A stretch of DNA of 64,000 nt, taken from contig CAVXGZ010000006.1 in assembly GCA_963761325.1 (NCBI GenBank), forward strand, positions 1 to 64,000. The letters are read 5' to 3'. A program made the translations under genes and the position numbers. Below the pieces are notes generated by a model that was not told the DNA's origin, searched no databases, and saw only the letters and a program-made list of their open reading frames with translations. The DNA comes from Streptantibioticus_C sp963761325. Its GTDB lineage: Bacteria; Actinomycetota; Actinomycetes; Streptomycetales; Streptomycetaceae. The first letter of the stretch is position 1. Each line of letters starts with the position of its first letter. Positions 41,963 to 51,588 of the stretch are shown here, one piece after another.

Positions 41963-43612
41963 TCAGCCGGGCAGGTCGGCGAAGGTGTGGCTGAGGTGGT
42001 CCAGGAGCGCCTCGGCCCGCGGCGGGTCGCAGCGCATCGCCAGGTAGCCGTCCGGGCGGATCAGCACGGCCTCGGCGCGGCGCGGCTGGTAGGTGGCGCG
42101 GAACTCGCCGTCGGTGTCGTGCAGCGCGGGCGGCAGCAGTCCGGTGGCGCCGGGGAAGACGCCGGGCGCCAGGATCGCGTAGCTGTGCAGCCGGTCGCGG
42201 GTGTGCCGGCGCACCAGGTCGGCGAGCCGGGGGAAGTCGACGGTGACGGCCGGGCCGGCGGCGTAGAGCAGCAGGGTGTGCTCGCCGCCGCGCAGCAGGT
42301 CGAACAGGCGGACCGGGAAGGTGGCGATGTCGCCGTGCAGGCCGCCGCAGTCGGGGGCGCGGTCGCCGGGCGCCGGGACGCCGGCCGCGGCGGGGGAGGG
42401 CCAGGAACCGTTGTTGGTGACGATCGGACTGTCGGGATATCCGACGAGCAGTTGGGCCTCGCGGCGGATCACGGTGGACGGCTCGTCCGGGTCGGTCTCG
42501 AAGCCGCCGCGCGCGTGCCGCACGGTGCGGCCGACCACCTCCTCGCCGACCGGGTGCCGCTCCGCCTGGTAGCTGTCGAGCAGGCCCTCGGCGGCGATGC
42601 CGCGCAGCGCGAGGGCGAGTTTCCAGGCCAGGTTGTACGCGTCCTGGATGCCGGTGTTCATGCCCTGGGCGCCGGTCGGCGGGTGGATGTGGGCCGCGTC
42701 GCCGGCGATGAAGACCCGGCCGTCGGCGTACCGGTCCACCAGCCGGTGGCTGATCCGGAAGACCGAGGACCAGCGCAGGCGGGAGGCGGTGACCGGCTCG
42801 GGGGCGAGCCGGTCGAGCACCGGCTGGATGTCGTCCAGGGTGGGCGTGCGGTCGGCTTCCAGGCCGTGCTGGACCTCCTCCGGGGCGGACTCGCCGGGCG
42901 GCCGGGCGAGCGCGGGCGGCACGGTCATCGACATGCGGTAGCGGTTCTCGCCGGGCAGCGGCACGCAGACCAGCAGGTCGTCGGTGCCGTCGGCGCCCTG
43001 GTGGGTGGAGCGGACCGCGAAGCCGCGCGGCAGTCCCCAGTCCACCTCCAGGTCGCCGAGCATGTACTCCTCGGCGAACCCGCCACCGGTGAAACGCAGC
43101 CCGAGCGCCTTGCGCACGGTGCTGTGCGCGCCGTCGCAGCCGACCAGGTAGCGCGCGGTGACCTCCTCCTGCTCCTTGCCCGGCCGGGCGAGCCGGGCGC
43201 GCACCTGGTCGGCGTCCTGCGTGAAGGAGACGAGTTCGGTGCCGCGCTCCACCCGGGTGCCCAGCTCCGCGAGGCGGGCGGCCAGCAGGCGTTCGGTCTC
43301 GTACTGCGGGAGGGCGGCGAAGCCGTAGGGGATGTCGTGCGGCAGCTTCAGGGCGAGGCGGGAGACCTGCTGCCCGTTGACGTAGGTGAGCTGGCCGAGC
43401 ATCGGCTCCGCGGCGTCCAGCGCCTGCTGGGCCAGGCCCATCGCGTCCCAGATCTCCAGGGTGCGCGGCTGGACGCCGACCGCCTTCGCGTACGGCAGCG
43501 GTGCGGCGAGCCGGTCGACGACGCGGCAGTCCACGCCGTGCCGGCGCAGTTCGACCGCCGCGGTCAGTCCGACCGGTCCCGCCCCGACGACGAGTACGTC
43601 CACGTCCACCAT
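41963..43612 (-). CDS. FAD-dependent aromatic monooxygenase (PgaE/MhpA-like)
   Basis: 549 aa from an ATG at 43612 with GGAGGTG 8 nt upstream. Class A flavin monooxygenase: GxGxxG at VVGAGPVGLTAAVEL (8-22), the DG motif CDGAHSTVRKALG near 165, and the GD motif VFIAGDAAHIHPPTGAQGMN near 290. A C-terminal thioredoxin-like domain is present (about 400-545). Such enzymes hydroxylate phenolic or polyketide substrates with NAD(P)H and O2. No polyketide cluster is nearby, so catabolic or detoxifying hydroxylation is as likely as biosynthesis. Confidence 0.92.
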   Translation of the reverse strand: MVDVDVLVVGAGPVGLTAAVELRRHGVDCRVVDRLAAPLPYAKAVGVQPRTLEIWDAMGLAQQALDAAEPMLGQLTYVNGQQVSRLALKLPHDIPYGFAALPQYETERLLAARLAELGTRVERGTELVSFTQDADQVRARLARPGKEQEEVTARYLVGCDGAHSTVRKALGLRFTGGGFAEEYMLGDLEVDWGLPRGFAVRSTHQGADGTDDLLVCVPLPGENRYRMSMTVPPALARPPGESAPEEVQHGLEADRTPTLDDIQPVLDRLAPEPVTASRLRWSSVFRISHRLVDRYADGRVFIAGDAAHIHPPTGAQGMNTGIQDAYNLAWKLALALRGIAAEGLLDSYQAERHPVGEEVVGRTVRHARGGFETDPDEPSTVIRREAQLLVGYPDSPIVTNNGSWPSPAAAGVPAPGDRAPDCGGLHGDIATFPVRLFDLLRGGEHTLLLYAAGPAVTVDFPRLADLVRRHTRDRLHSYAILAPGVFPGATGLLPPALHDTDGEFRATYQPRRAEAVLIRPDGYLAMRCDPPRAEALLDHLSHTFADLPG

Positions 43613-43695
43613 GGCGAATGCACCTCCGGGCGTCTCCCTCCAATGGAGCACAGCCCGGCGGGTTTGTCGAAAGATGTCGGTCGCGGGCCGGGCGG

Positions 43696-44505
43696 CTACG
43701 CCTTCGGCTCCGGCAGGCCCAGCAGGCGGTCGCGGAGCACCGGGAACTGGGAGCGGGTCTCGGCGACCCGGGCGGGGTCGAGGTCCACGGTGAGCACCTC
43801 CTCGCCAGGACCGGCCTCGGCGAGCACCTCGCCCCACGGGTCGACCACCACGCTGTACCCGGCCTGCTCGACGTCGGCGTGGGTGCCCGCGGTGCCGCAG
43901 GCGAGCACGTACGCCTGGCTCTCCACCGCCCGGGCCCGGGCCAGCAGCGACCAGTGCGCGCGCCGCCGGGCGGGCCAGCCGGCCGGTACGACCATCAGTT
44001 CGGCGCCGGCGTCCACCAGCAGCCGGAACTGCTCGGGGAACCGCAGGTCGTAACAGGTCGCCAGTCCGACGGTGACGCCGGGTCCGTCCAGCCGGGCGGT
44101 GACGATCTCCTGCCCGGCGGCCATCAGGACCGCCTCGCCGCGGTCGAAGCCGAACCGGTGGATCTTGCGGTAGTAGCGGTGCAGGGTGCCGTCCGGCGCG
44201 AAGAGCAGCGAGGTGTTGTAGAGCGGCCCGCCCGGGGTCGCCTCCTCGCGTTCCACCACGGAGCCGGCGTGCAGCCACACCCCGGCGTCCCGCGCGGCGG
44301 CGCCCATCGCCTGCGCGGTCGGGCCGTCCAGCGGCTCGGCGCACTCGGCGAACCGCTCGAACGCGAACGCGCCCACCGGCCACAGCTCGGGAAGCACCAC
44401 CAGGTCCGCCCCGGCCTGTTCCCGCACCCGGGCCGCCACCGCGGCCCGCCGGGATTCGACCGACTCGTCCGGCTTGACATCGATCTGGAGCAGACAAGCG
44501 CGCAC
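43696..44505 (-). CDS. nitrilase-superfamily amidohydrolase
   Basis: 269 aa from a GTG at 44505, where alignment-like features begin (RACLLQIDV); an ATG at 44520 would add five residues. The Glu-Lys-Cys triad is complete: Glu in VVLPELWPVG, Lys in YRKIHRFGFDRGE, and Cys in GLATCYDLRFPEQ. Likely an omega-amidase- or carbamoylase-like enzyme; substrate unclear. Cytoplasmic. Same strand as the monooxygenase, 83 bp upstream of it, and divergent from the mycothiol-dependent enzyme. Confidence 0.92.
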   Translation of the reverse strand: MRACLLQIDVKPDESVESRRAAVAARVREQAGADLVVLPELWPVGAFAFERFAECAEPLDGPTAQAMGAAARDAGVWLHAGSVVEREEATPGGPLYNTSLLFAPDGTLHRYYRKIHRFGFDRGEAVLMAAGQEIVTARLDGPGVTVGLATCYDLRFPEQFRLLVDAGAELMVVPAGWPARRRAHWSLLARARAVESQAYVLACGTAGTHADVEQAGYSVVVDPWGEVLAEAGPGEEVLTVDLDPARVAETRSQFPVLRDRLLGLPEPKA

Positions 44506-44649
44506 CGTACCACCGCCCATGAGTTCCGACTGCCCGTCCGGGCCTACGATCGTCACACGAAAGCACTGCCATGGTGCCAGCGCTCAGCGTAATTTGGGCG
44601 CACACCACACACTTCACCACGACCGCGCACCGATCCGCCGAGGGGTCCC

Positions 44650-45471
44650 GTGACCGTCCAAAGCCAGCTGCAGCCCTACATCGATGCCTGGACCCACTCC
44701 ATCGAAGCGATATCCGAGTTGGTCGCCCCGCTCCCGGAGGGCGAGTGGAGCCGTCCCACCGACTGCCCCGGCTGGTCGGTGCGGGACGTCGTCTCGCACG
44801 TGATCGGCTTCGAGACGGAGGCGATCGGCGACCCGCGGCCCATCCACTCGCTGCCGAGCGACCTCTACCACGTCAAGGACGACTTCAGCCGGTACGCGGA
44901 GGTCCACGTCGACGTGCGGCGCTGCCACACCGCGCCGGAGATGACCTCCGAGCTGGAGTACACGATCATCCGCCGGTCCCGGCAGCTGCGCAACGAGACC
45001 CGGGCGCCGGAGACCATGGTGCGCTGGCTGATGGGCCAGCAGACGTCCCTGGAGGACGTGCTGTTGGCGCGGGCGTTCGACGTGTGGGTGCACGAGCAGG
45101 ATCTGCGGCGCGCGCTGCGCAAGCCGGGCAACCTCGGCTCGCCCGGGTCCGCCATCGCCCGCGACGCGCTGCTGGCGCGGCTGCCGAGGGTGGTCGAGGA
45201 GATGGGCGCCCGGCCGTACTCGGCGTTCGTCTTCGACGTGCACGGCGAGCAGGAGTTCATGCGCACGGTGCGGGTGAGCGGCGAGGGCGAGATCTCCATC
45301 GACGGCAGCGTCTCGCTCGGTCCGACGGTGACGGTGACGACCGACTGGTCGACGTTCCTGCGGCTGACCTGCGGACGGGTGCGGGCCGAGAGCGTGGCCG
45401 ACCAGCTGAAGATCGAGGGCGACGAGCGGCTCGCGGCGCGGCTGCTCGCCAACATCGCCGTGACACCGTGA
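44650..45471 (+). CDS. mycothiol-dependent maleylpyruvate isomerase-family enzyme
   Basis: 273 aa from a GTG at 44650 with GAGGGG upstream. DinB/MDMPI fold: CPGWSVRDVVSHVIGFETEA near residues 38-57 and the metal triad with VSHVIG, Glu and DVWVHEQDLRRAL near 140-152. The C-terminal SCP2-like domain is present. Mycothiol as thiol cofactor fits an actinomycete. The substrate cannot be inferred; only some family members isomerise maleylpyruvate. Confidence 0.92.
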   Translation: MTVQSQLQPYIDAWTHSIEAISELVAPLPEGEWSRPTDCPGWSVRDVVSHVIGFETEAIGDPRPIHSLPSDLYHVKDDFSRYAEVHVDVRRCHTAPEMTSELEYTIIRRSRQLRNETRAPETMVRWLMGQQTSLEDVLLARAFDVWVHEQDLRRALRKPGNLGSPGSAIARDALLARLPRVVEEMGARPYSAFVFDVHGEQEFMRTVRVSGEGEISIDGSVSLGPTVTVTTDWSTFLRLTCGRVRAESVADQLKIEGDERLAARLLANIAVTP

Positions 45472-45529
45472 CGCCGTGGCACCGATGACGCCGTGAACCG
45501 GTGCGTGCGGTGTGCCCGGTGACGGGCGG

Positions 45530-46855
45530 TCAGGCGCGGACCTCGACGGTGTGCACGGCCTCGACCCGGCTGACGCTGACCCGTTCGCGCTCCCGCCGGG
45601 CGGCGGCGCCGCGCAGCCGCAGCACCTGGCCGAGACCGAACGCCTGCAGCACGAAGACGGTGCACAGCGCGAGGTGGTAGTCGTCGCCGGTGGCGTCCAG
45701 CAGCAGTCCGATGCTGAACAGGGCGATCACCGACGCGGTGAAGCCGCCCATGTTGACGATGCCGGAGGCGGTGCCGAGCCGCTCGGGCGGGTTGGCCGGC
45801 CGGGCGAAGTCGAAACCGATCATGGAGGCCGGACCCGAGGCCCCCAGCACCGCGCACAACACCACCAGCAGCCACGACGGCGCCGGCCCGCCCGGCCAAC
45901 TCAGCACCACCGCCCAGCACGTCGCGGTGGCCGCCACCGTACCCAGCGCCAGCGGCAGCCGGGCGCCGTGGTGCCGGGCGATGACCTGGCCGAAGATCAT
46001 GCCGAGCGCCATGTTGGACAGCACCACCAGCGTCAGCAGGCCGCCCGCCGCGCCGCGTGACATCCCCTCGCCCTCGACCAGGAAGGGCATCCCCCACAGC
46101 AGCAGGAAGACCATCGCGGAGAACTGCGTGGTGAAGTGCACCCACATGCCCAGCCGGGTGCCGGGTTCCCGCCAGCTGTCCGCCAGTTGGCGCCGCACCG
46201 CACCGCGCGCCCGGCGCTCGGCCGGCGGCGGCGCGTAGCCCTCCGGGTGGTCCTTCATGAACAGCAGCACGAGCACGAGCACCCCGGCGCCGCCGATCGC
46301 GGTCGCGGTGAAGGTCCGCGTCCAGCCCTCCGAGTGCAGCAGCCGGGCCAGCACCAGCGTGCTCACCAGGTTGCCCGCCATGCCGAACAGCGCGGCGCCC
46401 TGGGCGATCAGCGGCCCGCGCCGGGCCGGGAACCAGCGGGAGCCGAGCCGCAGCACACTGATGAACGTCATCGCGTCCCCGCAGCCGAGCACCGCGCGGG
46501 ACGCCAGCGCGGAACCGTAGGCGTGCGAGAACGCGAAGCCGAGCTGGCCGCTGGTCAGCAGCACGATGCCGCAGGTCAGCACCCGCTTGGTGCCGTAGCG
46601 GTCCACCAGCACGCCGACCGGGATCTGCATGCCGGCGTAGACCAGCACCTGGAGGATGGAGAAGGTGGACAGCGCCGAGGCGTCGATGTGGAAGCGGGCG
46701 GCGGCGTCGATGCCGGCCACCCCGAGGCTGGAGCGGTGCACCACGGCGACCAGGTAGACCAGGACGCCGATGCCCCAGACGGCCGCCGCGCGCGGCCCGC
46801 CCGGCGGGTCCCCCGGCAGCCGGCCCGCGGGCCGGCCGGCTTCCGCGCACTTCAT
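45530..46855 (-). CDS. MFS transporter
   Basis: 441 aa with about 12 membrane helices. Its ATG overlaps the stop of the GntR/FCD gene (ATGA), so both are in one operon. The MFS motif A-like loop VDRYGTKRVL and the intracellular loop between halves (KDHPEGYAPPPAERR) are clear. The substrate is unknown; the closest pattern is the anion:cation symporter/organic-acid group. The C-terminus is short and charged (RRERERVSV). Confidence 0.9.
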   Translation of the reverse strand: MKCAEAGRPAGRLPGDPPGGPRAAAVWGIGVLVYLVAVVHRSSLGVAGIDAAARFHIDASALSTFSILQVLVYAGMQIPVGVLVDRYGTKRVLTCGIVLLTSGQLGFAFSHAYGSALASRAVLGCGDAMTFISVLRLGSRWFPARRGPLIAQGAALFGMAGNLVSTLVLARLLHSEGWTRTFTATAIGGAGVLVLVLLFMKDHPEGYAPPPAERRARGAVRRQLADSWREPGTRLGMWVHFTTQFSAMVFLLLWGMPFLVEGEGMSRGAAGGLLTLVVLSNMALGMIFGQVIARHHGARLPLALGTVAATATCWAVVLSWPGGPAPSWLLVVLCAVLGASGPASMIGFDFARPANPPERLGTASGIVNMGGFTASVIALFSIGLLLDATGDDYHLALCTVFVLQAFGLGQVLRLRGAAARRERERVSVSRVEAVHTVEVRA

Positions 46856-47520
46856 GTGTCGTCCCCGCGGGCGATGGCCCGCACCCTCCCGACGTGCCGG
46901 CGCACCACGGCCGCCGCGGCGTCGCCGTCCCCGGCCCGCAGCGCTTCGAGGATCTCGGTGTGCTCCTCGATGTTCCTCGCGATGCGGTGCGGATCGGCCC
47001 GCATGACCTGCACGCCCATCCGCAGCTGGCGGTCGCGCAACTGGTCGTAGAGCTGGGCGAGGATGGCGTTGCCCGCCGCGCGGACGATCTCGGCGTGGAA
47101 GGTGCGGTCCGCGGCGGCCGCCGCCGCGAGGTCGCCGCGCTCCCGGTGCTCCCGGTGCTCGCGCAGCAGCTCCTCCAGCCGGCCCAGCAGCCGGTCGTCG
47201 GCGGGCAGCAGCTTGCGGACCGCGTGCTCCTCGACCAGCAGGCGGGTCTCGACGACGTCGGCGATCTCCTGGGCGGAGACCGGCAGCACCAGGGCGCCCT
47301 TCTTGGGGTAGAGCTTGATCAGCCCTTCCGCCTCAAGCCGCAGCAGCCCCTCCCGCACCGGGGTGCGCGACACCCCGACCGCCTCGGCCAGGTCGCCCTC
47401 GGTCAGCAGCGTGCCGCCCTCGTACGACCGGTCGAGGACGGCCTGCTTGACGTGCGTGTAGACCCGCTCGGCGGCGGGCGGCTGCTTGACGGGCGGGCCG
47501 GAGACCGGTGACGTACGCAT
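46852..47520 (-). CDS. GntR family regulator, FCD (FadR) subfamily
   Basis: 222 aa from an ATG at 47520; a longer frame to 47574 lacks a ribosome site, and TATGCT, a good -10, lies 9 nt upstream. Winged helix (15-80, LTEGDLAEAVGVSRTPVREGLLRLEAEGLI) and an all-helical FCD domain (about 95-215) with metal-ligand-like Asp and His (ADRTFHAEIV, HTEILEAL). It probably controls its own operon with the MFS transporter in response to an organic acid. Confidence 0.93.
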   Translation of the reverse strand: MRTSPVSGPPVKQPPAAERVYTHVKQAVLDRSYEGGTLLTEGDLAEAVGVSRTPVREGLLRLEAEGLIKLYPKKGALVLPVSAQEIADVVETRLLVEEHAVRKLLPADDRLLGRLEELLREHREHRERGDLAAAAAADRTFHAEIVRAAGNAILAQLYDQLRDRQLRMGVQVMRADPHRIARNIEEHTEILEALRAGDGDAAAAVVRRHVGRVRAIARGDDT

Positions 47521-47654
47521 GATGCGCACAGCATAGATACAACAATCCGACCGGCAGAAGGGCATGTCCGGCATGCGGACCGCCCGCCCGTGTGGTCAGC
47601 CCACGCGCGCGGGGCCCGGACCGCGCTGCCGCGCTCCGGGCCCCGCGTGCTCGC

Positions 47655-49106
47655 TCACGACCAGGTCATCAGCCGCTTCGGGTACTCCAGGATCGCCGCG
47701 ATGTCGGCGAGCACCCGGGAGCCCAGCTCGCCGTCGACCAGCCGGTGGTCGAAGGAGAGCGCGAGCGTGGTGACCTTGCGGGGCTTGACCTTGCCCTTGT
47801 GCACCCACGGCTGGTCCTTCACCGCGCCGAAGGCGAGGATCGCGGACTCCCCGGGGTTCAGGATGGGCGTGCCGGTGTCGACGCCGAAGACGCCGACGTT
47901 GGTGATGGTGACCGTGCCGCCCTGCATCGCGGCGGGGGTCGTCCGGCCCTCCCGGGCGGTGCTCACCAGGTCGCCCAGGGCCGCGGCGAGCTGCGGGAGG
48001 GTGAGTGTCTGCGCGTCCTTGATGTTGGGGACGATCAGACCGCGCGGGGTGGCCGCGGCGATCCCCACGTTCACGTACCCCTTGTGGACGATCTCCTGAC
48101 TGGCCTCGTCCCAGCTGGAGTTGACCTCCGGGTTGCGCTTGATGGCGACCAGCAGCGCCTTGACCACCAGCAGCAGCGGGCTGACCTTGAGGCCGGCGAA
48201 CGCCGGGTCCAGCTTGAGCTCCTGGACCAGCCGCATCGAGCGGGTGATGTCGAACGTCACGAACTCCGTGACGTGCGGCGCGGTGAACGCGCTGGCCACC
48301 ATGGCCTGCGCGGTCGCCTTGCGCACCCCCTTGACCGGCACGCGTGTTTCACGTGAAACATCCGCACCGGTGGCCGCTGCCGCCGGGGCGGCCGGCTGCG
48401 GCTCGACGGCCGCCGGAGCCGCCTGGGCCGGAGCGGGCGCGGCGGGCGCCGGGGCCGCCGCGGCGTGCACGTCCTCGCGGGTGATCACGCCGTCCGGACC
48501 GGTCGGCGTGACGGCCGCCAGGTCCACGCCGAGGTCCCTGGCGAGCTTGCGCACCGGAGGCTTGGCCAACGGCCGGCCGGTCTCTGCCGGGGCCGGCTCG
48601 GCGGGCGCGGCGGCCGCGGTGCCGTTCATCTCGGCCTGCACCTGCGCCTGGGCCTGGGAGGGCACCGGGGAACCGGCGGCCTGCTTGCGCGGGCGGCGCT
48701 TGGTGGACGACGCGGCGACGCCGTAGCCGACCAGGACGGCCTGCCGCTTGGGGGCGGCGGGCTCCTCCGGCGCGGGGGCCGGCGCGGCCGGCTCGGCGGG
48801 GGCGGCGGCCGGCGGGGGCGTGGCCTCGGCCGGACCGGCGCCCGGCGTGGTGTCCACCGAGATGATGGCGGTGCCCACGTCCACCGTGTCGCCCTCGGGG
48901 AAGCGGATCTCGCTCACCACCCCGTCGAACGGGATGGGGAGCTCGACGGCCGCCTTGGCCGTCTCGACCTCGCACACCACCTGGCCGTCGGCGACCGAGT
49001 CGCCGACGGAGACGAACCACTTGAGGATCTCCGCCTCGGTGAGTCCCTCGCCCACGTCGGGCATCTTGAACTCTCGGAAGCGCTGAGCGATGTCTGTCAC
49101 GGTCAC
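47655..49106 (-). CDS. bkdC: branched-chain 2-oxoacid dehydrogenase E2 (dihydrolipoyl acyltransferase)
   Basis: 483 aa from a GTG at 49106 with GAGGAG upstream. One lipoyl domain (about 10-88) with lipoyl-Lys in VETAKAAVEL, an Ala/Pro linker, a peripheral-subunit-binding domain (PVRKLARDLGVDLAAVTPTG), and the acyltransferase core with catalytic His and Asp in SFDHRLVDGE near the C-terminus. Last gene of bkdABC; E1 beta ends 16 bp upstream. The complex supplies isobutyryl-, 2-methylbutyryl- and isovaleryl-CoA, but pyruvate as substrate cannot be excluded. Confidence 0.95.
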   Translation of the reverse strand: MTVTDIAQRFREFKMPDVGEGLTEAEILKWFVSVGDSVADGQVVCEVETAKAAVELPIPFDGVVSEIRFPEGDTVDVGTAIISVDTTPGAGPAEATPPPAAAPAEPAAPAPAPEEPAAPKRQAVLVGYGVAASSTKRRPRKQAAGSPVPSQAQAQVQAEMNGTAAAAPAEPAPAETGRPLAKPPVRKLARDLGVDLAAVTPTGPDGVITREDVHAAAAPAPAAPAPAQAAPAAVEPQPAAPAAAATGADVSRETRVPVKGVRKATAQAMVASAFTAPHVTEFVTFDITRSMRLVQELKLDPAFAGLKVSPLLLVVKALLVAIKRNPEVNSSWDEASQEIVHKGYVNVGIAAATPRGLIVPNIKDAQTLTLPQLAAALGDLVSTAREGRTTPAAMQGGTVTITNVGVFGVDTGTPILNPGESAILAFGAVKDQPWVHKGKVKPRKVTTLALSFDHRLVDGELGSRVLADIAAILEYPKRLMTWS

Positions 49107-49121
49107 TGATCTCCTCGGCTT

Positions 49122-50096
49122 TCAGAAGGCCAGCGCGCGGTCAACGGCGTCGAGCACGCGGTCGAGGCCGGGAAGGTACTCCTCCTCCACCCGGGCCGGC
49201 GGGTACGGCGCGTGGAACCCGCCCACCCGCAGCACCGGAGCCTCCAGGTGGTAGAAGCAGCGCTCGGTGATCCGGGCCGCGATCTCGGCGCCGGTGCCCA
49301 GGAAGACCGGGGCCTCGTGCACCACGACGAGCCGCCGGGTCTTCTCCACCGACGCCTGGATGCTGTCGAAGTCGATGGGCGACATCGACCGCAGGTCCAG
49401 CACCTCCAGGCTACGGCCGTCCTCCTCGGCCGCCTTGGCGACCTCCAGGCAGACCTTGACCATCGGGCCGTAGGCGGCCAGCGTCAGGTCGGTGCCGGCC
49501 CGGGCGACGTTGGCCCGGTGCAGCGGCGCCGGGACCGCGGCGGTGTCCACCTCGCCCTTGTCCCAGTAGCGGCGCTTCGGCTCGAAGAAGATCACCGGGT
49601 CGTCGCACTCGATGGCCTGCTGCAGCATCCAGTACCCGTCGGACGCCGTGGCGGGGGAGACCACCTTCAGGCCGGCCACGTGCGCGAAGAGCGTCTCGGG
49701 CGACTCGCTGTGGTGCTCGACCGCGCCGATGCCGCCGCCGTAGGGGATCCGCACGACGACCGGCAGCTTGACCTTGCCGAGCGCGCGGGCGTGCATCTTG
49801 GCCAGCTGGGTGACGATCTGGTCGTACGCCGGGAAGACGAAGCCGTCGAACTGGATCTCGGCGACCGGGCGGTAGCCGCGCAGGGCCAGGCCGATCGCGG
49901 TGCCGATGATGCCGGACTCGGCGAGCGGGGTGTCGATGATCCGCTCCTCGCCGAAGTCCTTCTGCAGGCCGTCGGTGATGCGGAAGACGCCGCCGAGCTT
50001 GCCGACGTCCTCGCCCATGACGAGGACCTTGGGGTCGGACTCCAGCGAGGTGCGCAGGGACTCGTTGATCGCCTTGGCGAGGGTCATGGCGGTCAT
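49122..50096 (-). CDS. bkdB: branched-chain 2-oxoacid dehydrogenase E1 beta
   Basis: 324 aa from an ATG at 50096 that overlaps the E1 alpha stop (ATGA). Transketolase-type pyrimidine domain (VLVMGEDVGKLGGVFR, DTPLAESGIIGTAIGLALRG) and C-terminal transketolase domain (YGPMVKVCLEVA, VLDLRSMSPID). The Glu of the first block activates thiamine diphosphate. Forms the heterotetramer with the adjacent E1 alpha. Confidence 0.96.
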   Translation of the reverse strand: MTAMTLAKAINESLRTSLESDPKVLVMGEDVGKLGGVFRITDGLQKDFGEERIIDTPLAESGIIGTAIGLALRGYRPVAEIQFDGFVFPAYDQIVTQLAKMHARALGKVKLPVVVRIPYGGGIGAVEHHSESPETLFAHVAGLKVVSPATASDGYWMLQQAIECDDPVIFFEPKRRYWDKGEVDTAAVPAPLHRANVARAGTDLTLAAYGPMVKVCLEVAKAAEEDGRSLEVLDLRSMSPIDFDSIQASVEKTRRLVVVHEAPVFLGTGAEIAARITERCFYHLEAPVLRVGGFHAPYPPARVEEEYLPGLDRVLDAVDRALAF

Positions 50097-51250
50097 CGGA
50101 CGGCCCCTTCCTTGGTGTCCGCTCCATCGGCGAAAGAGGCCTGGTACGCGGCGAACTGGGCCCGCTCCTCGTCGACGAGGGCGTGCCCGTCGGCGTAGAC
50201 GTTGTCGAAGATGGTCATCGGGTCGGGGTCGGGCATGGAGCGCACGCCGTCGCGGACCCGCTTGGCCAGGGTGTCGCTCTCCTGGTCGATCCGCGCGTAG
50301 TACGCGTCGTCGGCCAGCCCCTCCTTGGTCAGGTAGGCGCGCAGCCGGGCGATCGGGTCCTTGCCCTCCCACTCCACCCGCTCGTCGTCCATCCGGTAGC
50401 GGCTGGCGTCGTCGGAGGTGGTGTGCGCGCCCATCCGGTACGTGAACGCCTCGACCAGCATCGGGCCGCCGCCCGAGCGGGCGCGCTCCAGCGCCGCCCT
50501 GGTGACCGCGAGGACCGCGAGCACGTCGTTGCCGTCCACCCGGACGCCGGGGAAGCCGAAGCCGGCGGCACGCTGGTAGATCGGCACCCGGGACTGCCGG
50601 GCGGTGGGCTCGGAGATCGCCCACTGGTTGTTCTGGCAGAAGAAGACCACCGGGGCGTTGTAGACCGCGGCGAAGGTGAACGCCTCGGCCACGTCGCCCT
50701 GGCTGGAGGCGCCGTCGCCGAAGTAGGCGATGACCGCGGAGTCCGCGCCGTCCTTGGCCACGCCCATCGCGTACCCGGCGGCGTGCAGGGTCTGGGAGCC
50801 GATGACGATCGTGTAGAGCTGGAAGTTGTTCTGGTTCGGGTCCCAGCCGCCGTTGTTGACGCCGCGGAACATGCCCAGCAGGTTCAGCGGGTCCACGTCA
50901 CGGGTCCAGGCGACGCCGTGCTCACGGTAGGTGGGGAACACGTAGTCGTCGGGGCGGGTGGCCCGTCCCGAACCGATCTGCGCCGCCTCCTGGCCCAGCA
51001 GGGACGCCCACAGGCCCAGCTCGCCCTGCCGCTGCAGGGTGATGGCCTCGGCGTCGAACCGGCGGGTCATGACCATGTCCCGGTACAGGCCGCGCAACTC
51101 CTCGGCCGACAGGTCGATGGCGTACTCGGGGTGTTCCACACGGTCGCCCTGAGGGGTCAGCAACTGCACGAGCTCGGGTTCCGACCCGGCTCCCCCTCGG
51201 CGCTTCGCGCCGCCGCGGCTACTGCGCACGGCAGTGCTTTTCACGCTCAC
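50093..51250 (-). CDS. bkdA: branched-chain 2-oxoacid dehydrogenase E1 alpha
   Basis: 385 aa from a GTG at 51250 with GGAGGAG 7 nt upstream. Thiamine diphosphate motif GDGASSQGDVAEAFTFAA followed by NNQWAIS is the classic E1 alpha block. A basic, low-complexity N-terminus (about 25 residues) is variable among homologues. First gene of bkdABC. A perfect palindrome lies about 200 bp upstream in the promoter region. Confidence 0.96.
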   Translation of the reverse strand: MSVKSTAVRSSRGGAKRRGGAGSEPELVQLLTPQGDRVEHPEYAIDLSAEELRGLYRDMVMTRRFDAEAITLQRQGELGLWASLLGQEAAQIGSGRATRPDDYVFPTYREHGVAWTRDVDPLNLLGMFRGVNNGGWDPNQNNFQLYTIVIGSQTLHAAGYAMGVAKDGADSAVIAYFGDGASSQGDVAEAFTFAAVYNAPVVFFCQNNQWAISEPTARQSRVPIYQRAAGFGFPGVRVDGNDVLAVLAVTRAALERARSGGGPMLVEAFTYRMGAHTTSDDASRYRMDDERVEWEGKDPIARLRAYLTKEGLADDAYYARIDQESDTLAKRVRDGVRSMPDPDPMTIFDNVYADGHALVDEERAQFAAYQASFADGADTKEGAVR

Positions 51251-51448
51251 GTCTTGCTCCTCCGTCTGGCCGGCCCCCGGGATCCGCCGGCGGCCGTGCG
51301 GGACTCACCCGATGTCGGCTCGGCGCACGGGGTGTGTGCGGCAGGGCCGGACCGGGTGTGACTTACGCCCCGGACGCGGTCTGCGTATCAGACGTTACCC
51401 ACACTTCACTCGGGAGCGCGATTGGGCGTCTACCTGCGGTTTTACTTT

Positions 51449-51464
51449 GATTTCCTAGGAAATC
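51449..51464. promoter_or_regulatory. 16-bp perfect palindrome upstream of bkdA
   Basis: GATTTCCTAGGAAATC lies in the divergent region 51251-51588 between bkdA and the phosphotransferase gene. AT-rich symmetric sites of this type suit Lrp/AsnC- or TetR-type regulators. The rest of this 338-bp region holds promoters and no gene. Confidence 0.5.
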
Positions 51465-51575
51465 ACCGTGACGGCGCATTCCCGCAGGCGACCGGGACAA
51501 CCGCACGGTATCCCGCCGGGGGCGGCGACGTAAGACCAGGACACATGTGTGATCACAAAGATACCCTGAGTGATC

Positions 51576-51581
51576 TACCAT
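51576..51581 (+). promoter_or_regulatory. -10 element of the phosphotransferase gene, leaderless
   Basis: TACCAT lies 7 nt before the GTG at 51589; no ribosome site is present. Confidence 0.55.
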
Positions 51582-51588
51582 TCGGCGA

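Noticed and set aside
51548..51557. TGTGATCACA as a CRP site upstream of the phosphotransferase gene
   Set aside because: The two half-sites abut without the six-base spacer of a CRP site; one 10-bp palindrome is expected by chance.
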